From Phlebotomus papatasi (Eukaryota > Arthropoda > Insecta > Diptera > Psychodidae), in assembly GCF_024763615.1 (NCBI RefSeq), contig NC_077224.1:57236712-57300711 (forward strand): DNA of 64,000 nt, in the 5' to 3' direction. Shown here piece after piece: positions 23,801 to 35,800 of the stretch (position 1 is the first letter of the stretch; every line of letters begins with the position of its first letter). A program made the position numbers and the translations under genes. Under the pieces are notes generated by a model. That model searched no databases and was not told where the DNA came from. It was given only the letters and a program-made list of their open reading frames with translations.

Positions 23801-26800
23801 AAAGTTGTGATTTGGGATATTTTTTAGAATATTGTAGTTCATAAATATATCAAAAGAGATGGCGATCATGATGTAGTGTCAGGAGTGAAGTGGTCCATTT
23901 CCTAAAGTTTCATCTGCTCCGGAGTGCCTATATTTCTAGTACATTGTTCAAATGGGTTAATATAAAAGATAAAAAAAATATTTTTTTGGAAGGTTATATG
24001 TAAAAAACGTTCCAGATTTACGGACTCCTAATAGTTTTGATGCTTACCCGAAAAGAGTCTCGAATTTGTCTAGAATTAAGATATGGGAAAGCATGGGAAA
24101 GTATCCATGCTTTGCACAGTCTCATAATGACTAATTTTTTCCTATGTTTTTCAATAAATGTGACCCATCGCATCCATATTTTAAAAACAAGGGGAAAGTG
24201 TCCTGTTTTTACAATATATTGCGGAGTCATATTTCTTTAGAAACATAGGAAAAATTTAGTCATTATGAAGATTGGGACCGTGCAAAGCCTGGGCATTTTC
24301 CCCTACCTTTTCTTAAAGATGTTCAAATTTCATGTCCCAAAACGTACAGATTATTGTGTGAATAGGTCCTGACAAGAGTTCTTAAAGTATGAATAGGTGA
24401 TCCTTTCACCGTAATTAAATTGAATTTTGGGAAAAAAGTTAATGATTTGTTTATTGCCGGTTCATTACCGATTCGTGACAGCTAGAATTTTGTTAGATTT
24501 TTTAAACATTCCAAGACCTTTCATTTAAGTTTAGGATTGCCACAGTCGGCTGAGAAATGCGTTTTCTAGGAGTTATTAAAACTTAAACATTGAAAAACCA
24601 TTTGAAGGAATGAGTACTGCAAGGACATTTTCGTAGATGAAAGAAATGTCTGGCTAGACAATTTTTAAGGCTAAAACATATCGGAATTTAAGAAAAAATC
24701 TCAAGATGCGTTTTCGAGAAATTGCAAAGAGAAGATTTTGCAGGGATAATTAGGATTGATTAATTGAGTGTTTGACGGAAAAATGACGGTAATTTTTAAT
24801 ATATCTTAAGCTGTCTTATGGAAGGTCTCCTAACAGTTTTGGCCTCTAGCCATTGTAAAAGCCAGACTATACGTGAAATATTAATAATTTATAGCTTATT
24901 TATTGATTATTTAATAGACAATAACAATATTATAGTATCACTTGCAATGATATAAAGAACTCTAACGTTCTAAACACTAAGCATTCGTAGGATGAGAGTA
25001 TTATGTCCTAGAAAAATTAACATAATAGTGCGTAAATACAATTTGCGTTTGCCAAGAACTCCTTACCTTTCGAATTCTCTAATCGATTTTCTACTAATAT
25101 TTTGAGTGGCCTAAATTCGAGGGATTATATTGCTATCGGAGTTCGAACAATAAAATCCTTGAAATATTCTTTTTTTTTGGGATATCACATGACCTTCTTC
25201 CGTGCATAAATTTGAGAGATTATACTAAATTCTGAGAAGAAAATGATTAAGAGGAACGAGCAAAAATTAATCCGAAAGCATAATCGATGTTGTGTATTTG
25301 AAGGTTTCACTGATTCTAAGTAAATATATTTTCCATAAAATGAAGAGTGCTTCAACTTCGAACGATGACTCACCTTTTGCACTCTTCTTATGTATTAGGT
25401 GAGATTCTTAACAATCTCACCTACTATAATCCTAACAAAATTTCATGTCCTCCGATCGCGCTCAAACTTGGCCAAAATGTGTTTCGCCACTTCCTGATCA
25501 CGAATATATGGGGGGCTAAGTTACGTTCCCGGCCGGCCGGCCGGCCGTCCGGCCGCTCTTTGGAGCTTAATAGCTCCTAAACTAAAAAAGATATCGACTT
25601 GCGGTTTTCGGCAAAGGTTAAATATCGTATGAAAATTGCAACATGGTGCATTGACCCCCCACCCCCCACCCCTCCTTCCGCCATTTTGAAGACCCCCCTT
25701 TTTTTGTTTTCTCAATAGCTCCGCCCCTATGGCATCGAGCGGGCTCAAATTTTAGTATGTTATAGCTGGGCCTTAGAGCTTTCCATCAATACCAAACTTA
25801 AGGTCCCCCGACCCCCCTGACCCGAGCTATAAGGATCCAAAAAAATTTTCTTAAAATGGCCATAACTCCGGTTCTAATCGTCAGAATTTAAAAAATGAGG
25901 GCTTTTTGGAAAGCTCTCGTGAAATGCCACTTCCTCTTCTAACATCGAAAGTTCATAAAACCACCGCTAGGGGCGCTATTATTAAAAAGAAAATTTTTAA
26001 ATCATAAAAGTTAAATAACTCAAAAATTCCTTATGCAATCGGGCTGAAATTTTAGTATGTTGTAGCCGTTGATTATACCTATCAAACAAAAAAAACCTTA
26101 AGTCGATCCATAACCCCTGACCCGAGCTATAAGGGGTCAAAGTTCGAACATTGACCGGCCTCTATCTCCGGTTCTAATTAACATATCGACATAAATTTTA
26201 CCTTTTTGGTTTCGTCTCGATGAGCACTTTTAGATGGAAGTTCAAAAAGTCACTACAGGTGGCGCTGTGATAGCGTCAAAATTCATCGAAATTCAAAGTC
26301 ACTTTTCTCAAAAACGGCATTGTGCAAGTTAATGAAATTTTAGTATGTTGTAGTCCAGTCCAGGACGTTTCCAAAATGGTGCGTATGTGCGCTGTGGTTT
26401 CAATAGAACCGGAGATATGAGGGGTCAAAGTTCACAAAATTTAAAAAATCATATCTCCGGTTCTATTTGACCGATTTTGATGAATGAGGGCTTAAACGAA
26501 AGATCTCACCAAATACTACAACTTTCTAGAACATTTGAACTTCGTGGGACCAACACCAGGGGCGCCACAGTCAAAAAACTAATTTCAATATCACATAACC
26601 TCAATTATCTCGACTGTCGCTGAACCGATTTTGATGATTACTTCGACATAATTGTAGAGGACATTTGTCTCTACATTTCGTCCATACATCATTTTCCGGT
26701 CAGACTACGCTATCACTCCGATTTTGCCGTTTAAGTGTGAAAAAATTGATTTTTCCCATAATAACGCTTTGAAATCACTCAGATGCCAATTTGACTGCCT

Positions 26801-29800
26801 CTACTCCACCAAGACACTTAAAATAGGGTTTTAAATGGAAAGTCCCACAGAATACAACAATTCTTTGATATAGTTGAAGTTCAACAAATGACTACTTGGG
26901 GCACTCTGATGGATGAAAAAACGAGTTAAGAAACAAAAAACCTCGATTATCTTGGCTTCTGAGTAATCGATGAGATCATGTTCTATGGGAAAATTATAGA
27001 GAACATTCTGGTCTACATTTCACCCATATAACACTTTTCTGTCAGTTCATCCAAATCCTTGACATTTTGGTTCAAATACAAAACTTGTATAATTTCACGA
27101 ATTTTATTCAAGATAACTGAATGGCGTCTCCCTACTTCAGCATCAAATCGAATTTGCATGCACTCCGAATTAGCTCACGTTAAGAATCTCACCTACATAA
27201 GCCGGTTAGGATTATCTGTCCCTTTACTTTTAGATAACACGCAATTTAGCTGGTTTTCCATTTACTTTTTCTCACAAATGATTTTGCTAGACAAAGGGAG
27301 TGAAGAATTTTTCATTAATTAAATCGCCTGGATATCTTATCTCAAATATTTATTGAATTATCTTAATTGAAAATTAATCTACAAAGTCTTCATTTAAAAT
27401 ATTTTTAGTTTCAATTTAAACATTTCTTTATGGCTTTTTAAATTGTATTAAAAAATAGACATTTGTGCTTCAGATTGACCCGCCTGCAGGGCTTTTTTTC
27501 TAAATTGAAAAGCAAAGGGAGAGCATGATGAATTGAGGACAGAAATAACATAATAACAACCAAATGGGTGAGGAAGATAGGGTAAAATTACTCTTTGTGG
27601 CCGGTTTAATAAAAATTGAAGTCATGGGCTATAACTTTTCTGTTGTTTTAACCTAGTTTTTAAGAATCGTCGCTTGTATAAGCAATTGTCGTAAATTCCC
27701 TTTCGATTCATATCAGCAATTCTTGTAACAATATTGAAATTACGAAAACTAAACAAAAATTGTTGATTTAATAATGACAATAAATACATCTTTTGAATGG
27801 TCTCAAAAGTAGTATGCTTGCGGACCATCTCAAAGCTTAAGAACTAAGAACCCATTTACAAATATTTGTTTTTGAAGAAGCAGATGTCTCTAGTACATTT
27901 ACCATCTCGAAATAAATTTCTTTTGAACTTAAATTTATTTTTTAATAAAGAATTTGTTTATAGACAGTGTTTTTTAAGTTTTTTCATTAAAAAAATGTTT
28001 AAATAAATTGATTTATACGATAAAAATAATTAGCCGTTAAGAATGTAACTTAGCGTAAATTTATCTAAAGAGTGATACTGAATAATCCAAATAATAGATT
28101 GTAATATATTTTACAATTTCACCGTGGAAGCCCAGAATGGATCGAACTTTGGAGTGTTACATTTTTTTTTTTGAAAAGTATTCCCCGCTTTTTACGAATA
28201 ATATTTTGAATAATTTTTCTATTAGTCTAATGCAGCATATTTGGCATAAGGCAATTCGTAAGAATCAGTGAATAAATTTTCAAAAACAAAAATTATTTTG
28301 GAGTGACGATCTGACCTTCAGTATATCGATCATTTAATGCTTTTGTTATGATGCTAACCTAACTTTCTTGTTAATCTGTACTAAGGATTCAATTTCAAGA
28401 CTCAAAGAACCACGAAAAATCTAAGGATAGAGGTACTGTACCAAATTTCGGACAGGTTACATGTAAGCACCAACCTTCAGAGTTTGAAATGTATAATTTT
28501 TAATACCTTTTGAAACTTTATTATTTTTTTCAAGACTGTTTTTTTTTGGCACATTATAAAGTAGTTTATCATTTTTTTTCTAAAATTATGCTTAATATGA
28601 AACTGAGTAAAATTATAGGTACAGCTTTATGTGCTAATATCGGACAACAATTTTCTCGAAGTCCCTTGCCTTTCTGAAATTCTTCCAAGTATTTTACAAT
28701 GTCTCGTTCATACACCGAGTGAGAGAAATCCGAAAAAGTTAAAATAACATTCCGGAAATGTTAATTTTACCCTGCATTATTGATCTGAAATCGGTGTAAA
28801 TATTACGCATTTTAGGTGTATTATGGGTTAAAATTACCCTTTTTCATGTTAGTTTTACCCTTAAAAAGATGTAAAATTAACATTACAAAATGTTGATATA
28901 TTTTTACATCTAAAAAGTGTTAAAGTTACGAGGAAAAAAAGTTAATCGCACCCCCGTTTTTTCTCAGTGTAGAGGATACACTTTTTTGTTAATTTGGCAT
29001 TGTACACACTCTAGAAATCCAAGAAAATTGTGAAAAATGCAACAAGTGTTCGATATAAGAAAACTTAACTGCACTTGTCTATTTTATTACACGACAAATA
29101 TAATGCACTTTAAAAATTTCACTTTAGATTTATGAAACTAACTGCTGTGAATACAAAATTAATCAATTAGGGTAAAGTGGTACAAGTTGGACAGTGGTAC
29201 AAGTTGGACAATGGTACAATTTGGACAGGGCTTTTTGTCTTGATAAATTTAGTACTTCATTTTTATTTGTATATTTTTAATGCTTTAGTTTTATAATTTG
29301 GTTCCTTTTGCTTAAACACAAATTTTGTACTGTATTTATCAAGAAAAAAAACCATGTCCAACTTGTACCGGCGAATTGTCCAACTTGTAACACTAATTCC
29401 AAATTATATCACTTTACCCGACTTGTACATTACCCACATTACCTTAGCCAAAATCTATCAGATTTTTTGCAAAATCTTTTTCACATTGAAATTACAGTTC
29501 TATTTAAAATTAAACGGGTTCAGTATTAAAGCATTTAAAAAATATATATTTAGTAAAAGAACACTATTCATAAAGTATTCTAAGATAATTTCATAATGTC
29601 AATCAATTTAGTTGCAGTGTCCGATGTTTCACTCATAGTGGCCGATATTGCAAACTGTTTGGAATTTGGCACAGTAACGCTAATATTTTTCGTTACTTAT
29701 GTAAAATTATTATCCAGCCGGCCAAGAAAGTGGGGACTATGATCAATAAGTGGGTATTCGGCCCTATAAGAGAGGAAGACTGATGGAAATCTATTCAGTG

Positions 29801-32800
29801 CTCCCACAAAAGACTCTCTACTAAACAGCTGATTGAATTATTTTTGGACAATTTCGCTGCGGGAAAGTTTCCTATATTATTATTTGCTAAGTGCCAAATG
29901 CGTTTTTAGCTCGGCACACCTCTTGAAGGAAACTGGGTGGCTAATGATGGGGGTGTGGGTTAAATGTCTTGTGCGAGGGATTTAGAATTTTGTGGGAAGA
30001 TTCTCTCTCTATTTTTTTTCTTTATATTCTGGTTAGTATCTCTTACATAATATTGGGCTGTAATTTCCACAAGTCATTACCATTTGGACGCCACTCTTTT
30101 CCACAAACTATAAAATATATACATATGTATACTGATAATATATGTATATATTTCTTCTCTTCTTTTTTATCGTGGTCGCGCCGAGAAATGGCGTAGACTG
30201 GTGCGATGTCGTCTCGTGTTTACTCAATTTACTTGTGCCTCCCCACCAGTTATATTCTCACAGTGAATCCGTCACATAATCCGGATCCGCGTGTGGATCA
30301 CTTAGTCAGTGGATATTTATACAGTGTCAAGAATGGTTGATGTTTCCACATAAGAGACACTCTCTTTTTCCACTCTCTCACGGGTCAGTCTGTGTATGTT
30401 TCCCCGCCAGGGCAGAGCCTGAGTTTAGTGCCTTTGTTTACAAACTTCCCTCTCTCTAGAAAGGCCATTTAGGCAACAGAGAATCTGGAGAATCATCCTC
30501 CGTAACCGACAGATGAAGTGATCTCTCAATTGTGGGTGGATTTAATCGAGTGACATACTAATTGAGGCAGTAATAAAACAAAAATGTGTTTATTGATGAA
30601 ATGTGTGAATAAATAAATTCACATTATGAATTATTAATTTACATGTTGGTGCTACTTTACTCGAAAAAAAATCACTTGTTAATATGTGAAAAGAGTCAGT
30701 CGCTTTCTGTTTAATATTATATATTCTCCCTTATCAACTGTGTGTCTTATTTTGAGACGTCTTATTTATAGAAGATTTGTTTTGCTATCACAATTTCAAT
30801 GTGAATTCTAATCTAAGGTTAAAGCGAAAGTAATTTAAACAAGAAGGTCGCTTAATGACAGTCTTTTCTACTACATTTACCTTACAATAAATTTTCTTAA
30901 TTTTCTTTGGAAAAATTTAATTTCTTTTTAAAACATTGAGTAAGATTTTACCCACGAGGAGATAAACTTTAAAATGTAGCAAGAAAAGGTGTTTACAAAA
31001 ATAGGCTTTTCGTTTTGTTGTATTTTTAATTTTATCAAAATGATTCATAAATTTTTCGTGTTGAATGAGAAGGAGTAAAAGAGAGAGTACTATTTAAAAA
31101 TAACACTAAGGAGTTGTGTGTGAGAAATAAAATTCACAGATTTTTAACTATAAAAGTGTGATTCTATAATTAGCTCCAAAAGAAGACTCCATCTGATGAT
31201 GAGAATGCAAATATTTAGAGAAAAACCACAGATTTTCCGTTATCTCCAATGAAAGTGAAAATGTGCCTACAACTGTATTCCTAAAGTGCTAGAAGTGCTT
31301 TTCTATCTTTAATTTTTCAATTCAATTTAATTTCACTCACGTTCTCCGAGTACATTGCCGTCCTCACATTAATATCTATTAGCAGGTTTTAGCCCCTAAG
31401 GTTTAGTGGGTTCAATGACCAAAACACCTTCTGACTACTTTCTAGTCATTTTTTGCTTCCGGATCACTGCTGATTAAGAATTAAGGATTAGACTTAAATT
31501 TCAGGATTAGACTTAATTCTTAATCACAGAAGTATAGAATCGGTGAACAAAAGCTTTTCCATCGTTTTTACTGCTAGGTGGGTATCGATGCTAAGACGGC
31601 GATGATCGAAAAGGCTTTGGTACATTATTACTTTTCCTGTTAACGAATTTAGTAGAATTTTTGAGTTAGAATTAGGTATTTGAAAATATTGGATGGAAAT
31701 TATACTAAAAACGTTACAAAAGTTAATATAGGGGATGTGGGGCTATTTTTGACTGTGGGGCTATTTTGGCTGTGGGGCTACATTGATATATAATTTTTTC
31801 GCATATTTCTGAAGAAACTTAGACCTTACAAATATTTTATTTAGTTCCACAATGGTTTTGTCGATCTAAATTGCATTACAATAAAGCCCAGTTACCTTTA
31901 GAAATATGCGAGAAAAATCATATATCAATGTAGCCCTAGCTCAAAATAACCCCACCTCCCCCTAGTAACCAATCGAATAACAATAATAACAAAATAATTT
32001 ATTTATGTTCATCAATGTCATAGTCTTACCAAAGAGAAATTAAAGAATGTTATCAAAGAGAAACTAAAAAATCGTTGTTTTATCTTATTATTCTATGTTT
32101 ATTCCCTCTATTATTCCTTTTAGTAAAAAAAAACATTAATCTTATTTTAGAACAATATTCATAAATTTATTTCACTATAAGGGGAGCTTGTGCAGCTTCG
32201 TAGGTAAAAATGATGTCCAAGATTTAAGATTTTTAACTGAATGCCACATAAGCCGAATCAATTAAACCTCTATGTCAAAAGAATATCTTACTTATTAGGA
32301 TTGTAATTCCATCTCAAAAAATCCCGGGAAATCCTTAAATTTTCCTCTAGGCGAAAATTAAAATTTAATTACGATTTTTACGAAGGCATCTTCGGTAAAT
32401 TTAATTTTCCGAAATTCTGGTTTTTTCAGCTACGTATAATTTGTTTTTCACTTATGTACGCCTCATTTTCACCGTAACCACTACACCGAAATACAATAAT
32501 TTCCACATGCATATTCAAATGACACTTTTATCTATTTGCTTTTACCGTTTATAGCAGGTATCATGCGTTTAAACATCATTTTTATACAATTTTTCTAAGA
32601 CATGATGTTGTAACACTATAGGAAAACCTTTCACTGGGTTCTGATAGTCAGTAGGGCAATAGGCAAGGCCGTTGGGTCTTGAACAGATATGATCTCTGAC
32701 TCGACTCGCACTTCGCACAGTTTTTAGTTCGAATCCCGCCCGGTACAAAGAACTGAATGTTTAGAAAAAAGACATTTTCATACACTGAGAGAAAAAAAAG

Positions 32801-35800
32801 ATTAAAATTTAATCTTTTCTTCATAATTTCAAGTCTTTTTAGGGCTTAAAAAATATTAAGATTTTTTTATTCTTAATATTAGTCCTATAAAGAATAAAAT
32901 TAAGTCGGAACTGAAAATAAGATTTTTTTCGAATAACTTTAAATCTTTTTTTTCTAGAAGATATATAGCAGATTAAATTTAAGACTGCAGAAGATTAATT
33001 TCAAGATTTATTTCAACTGATTTTAAGAATAAATATGACTAAAAATAAGTTATAATTTTAAGATTTTTTTTTAATTAAAAATAAGTCTCTGTCACTGTTT
33101 TCAGAATTCACTTATTCTATCCAGCAAGCACAACGATATGCTGAAAACGCTAAGTTTTTTAGCTAACTGCGCTCGCTGAGTAACAGCTCCTGGAATTTCC
33201 TTTTTGAACTTCTCACGGTTTGAAAAATCGAAGTATTCAGCAAAAGAAGCAGGATACAATTTGCGTATGAGTCTGAAACAAATAAAAAGAAATTGAATTT
33301 TAGGATAAAAGAATACAATAAAATGATTGTTGTATTACCTTCTGTTAAAAGGGGATCATAGATTTTCTTCAATAGTCGCTTACTGGATTTATCTTTAATA
33401 TCAATCGCCATGTTGGACAGGAGCCTAGTGACAATCCGAGCAAAATTCCTTATAAATGATGCACTTTCACTGACGTTTGGGTTTTCAGTGTTAAAAACCA
33501 TCATCTGAAATGGTTCAAACTTCATGAAAAATATCTAATAAAAGTGTGTTGAGTATTAAAAAGATAATTTGTAAGAAATTATGAATTGATAAAAATATTT
33601 CTGATTGAAACAGAAATGCGGTAAATATAGGGCAGAGTAAATATTCTAGAAATATTCAGAAAACCTATTCTATTCCATGGGAAAGTCCTACATCCTATGC
33701 CTGTTACCCTTAGACCTTTTAACGCATCTTGCGTACATATACACAAACTGAAAGTTATTGATCTTCTTTCACTAACTATTATCAGTCTGTTATTTAATAT
33801 TTCAAAAATACAAAATAAAAGATTTCTAAACAGATTTCTACCTAACTTGTATCCGGAAATACATAAAAATCCAGCTACGTCGATAAATACAGTTAAATTT
33901 ACTAAAAAACATCAATCATATTGTTTGATAATAAGAAACACGGATTTGACCTAGATCCTTCTCCTCCTTTATTACTAGGACAACGTTTCGGAGCTTGTTG
34001 GCCCCTTCCTCAGGTATGCAAAGTAATGGGTGGGAAATAGGGTCTGGACACAAAATAACTACGTATATACACACTACTGGACAATAATTGCATGCTGGTG
34101 GTCAGAATGCGACTGCGACTGCGACTGGTCGCATTCTGACCACCAGCATGCAATTATTGTCCAGTAGTGTGTATATACGTAGTTATTTTGTGTCCAGACC
34201 CTATTTCCCACCCATTACTTTGCATACCTGAGGAAGGGGCCAACAAGCTCCGAAACGTTGTCCTAGTAATAAAGGAGGAGAAGGATCTAGGTCAAATCCG
34301 TGTTTCTTATTATCAAAAAATTAATCTACTGACCGATCATCTAATATCAATCATATTGTATTCAAGAACACAAAAACTCATATAATACCAATAGAAACTT
34401 AAGATTCTCAATTAGAAATCATCCAACTTGCATTCGGGCATTGAAACCCTCCAACTAAAGGCTCAGATTCTTTATCAAAAATGACACAACTTGCCTCCGG
34501 AAACTAAAAAAGTTCAGCTAAAAAAATAATTCACAGTGATTTTCACTAAAAACTCACTAATCTTAAATTAAGACACGGAATATATCTTTGTCAACCGTCC
34601 CGGATGCTCCCATGGAAAAGTTAGGTTAGGATGATTAGCACATTTGTATTGAACTTACCCAGTTTTCTTCACACCACTTCCTGGGGTGATACTTAAGGAC
34701 GATTACGTCTCCAATGAACTGATCATAAACACTTTGGAGAGGGCTTCAGCGTCTAATATCTCCAAATGAAGTCTCCTCCTGATGAAGTCGCATTCTGACA
34801 GACGCTTTACACTTTTCTCACTATCTCCAAATTTTCGCACAATACCTTCAATCTCATTTGCCTCCTCAGCTTTACACACATCACAATAATGGTCGTCCCA
34901 CTTGCTATCCATTTTTCTAAAAAAAAAAATATGGCAAATTACAAAAAGAAAATAAAAAAGGAAAATTGTTTACCTCTGGTGCTAACGGCTTGACGCTCAC
35001 TGCCAAAATGGCCGACCATCACCATCTCGCTAAAAAAGCTCAATTCTTTTTCTCACTCTCTCACACAGCACGGACACATTGCTGCGCGCTATATTGGTTT
35101 CTTTCTCTCAGAGAGAGTGAAGAATAAAAACAAGTCTCCAGAAAAGATTTGAATTTATAACTAAAACGACTAAAAACTAATCGAAGATATGAAGGAAAAG
35201 ATTAAAATTTATTCTTTTAGATTAAATTTTATTCTATTTTTGCAGAATAAAATTAAGTCGTCAAAAAATATAATTTTAAGATTTCTTTTTTCTCTCAGTG
35301 TATGTAATAGAACGTAATAAAAATGCACTTCCTCTGCTCAAAAACTCCGGAAGCATGGAAAAGCTTCCATATTTACGGGGTAAAATAATTTACCCCGTAA
35401 AGTAATTTACTTGTTTAGTAAGTAATTATTTAGTATAACGCAATTTATATAACTTTTTATTGTACTTGTCCATACCATACGTCCTCCGCCGGCTTAGCAT
35501 TAAGAACGCAACCTATAAAAAAACGGAAGAGTCACATACGTGGTTGTTTAATCATTTAAAAGCAGAAAACCTAGTACTAAGGCATAGGGTTGTATATTGT
35601 ATTTTCTGTGAAGATAAAACTTAGTCCAATGGCTGTCATATGTTTAAATTTAAAAATTAAAAATCTGGTTAACGTCATCTTTGTTTAAAAAAAAAATTAT
35701 ACAAAGCCTTTCACAGTTTTTTCTGAACGTACTGGTACATTTTTCATTGAATTGATGAATATTTTGCGGAATTATCAAAATAGAAAATCAGCGGAATCTC

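Larger units (their letters stand above)
28431..29685. mobile_element. Pogo-like MITE remnant with nested insertions
   Basis: The left part (from about 28431, TACTGTACCAAATTTCGGACAG) and the right part (to about 29685, GTGGCCGATATTGC and GGAATTTGGCACAGTAAC) are the inverted orientation of the GGGTAAGTGTGCC family. They are separated by a CACTGAGA MITE (28713-28969) and another TIR element (29170-29419). Confidence 0.5.
33150..35110 (-). pseudogene. Decayed intron-containing gene inside TIR element
   Basis: The minus strand shows a promoter/5' UTR-like stretch with GGCCATTTTGGC (about 34974-35110), donor GTAAAC, acceptor at 34917, a coding exon 34659-34916 beginning MDSKWDDHYCDVCK, donor GTAAGT, a second coding exon 33339-33504 (VSESASFIRNFARIVTRLL), donor GTAATA and a third exon from 33272 (RKLYPASFAEYFDFSNREKF). 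The frame is broken near 34718 (about two extra bases before the DQFIGDVIVLKYHPRK stretch), and the join of exons two and three is out of frame by one. The protein is not one I recognise; CDVC could be half a zinc site. It may be captured host sequence or the element's own gene. It lies within the paxillin intron, antisense to paxillin. Confidence 0.45.
32783..35300. mobile_element. 2.5-kb CACTGAGA-type element with gene cargo
   Basis: Ends CACTGAGAGAAAAAA and TTTTTTCTCTCAGTG, TA next to both (32781-32782, 35301-35302). Subterminal 250-300 bp on each side are AT-rich, non-coding and inverted relative to each other (both contain AATAAAATTAAGTCG-type words). Between about 33150 and 35110 is a decayed minus-strand gene with introns, itself split by a 394-bp palindrome (33924-34317). 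No transposase motif is recognised. Confidence 0.65.
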
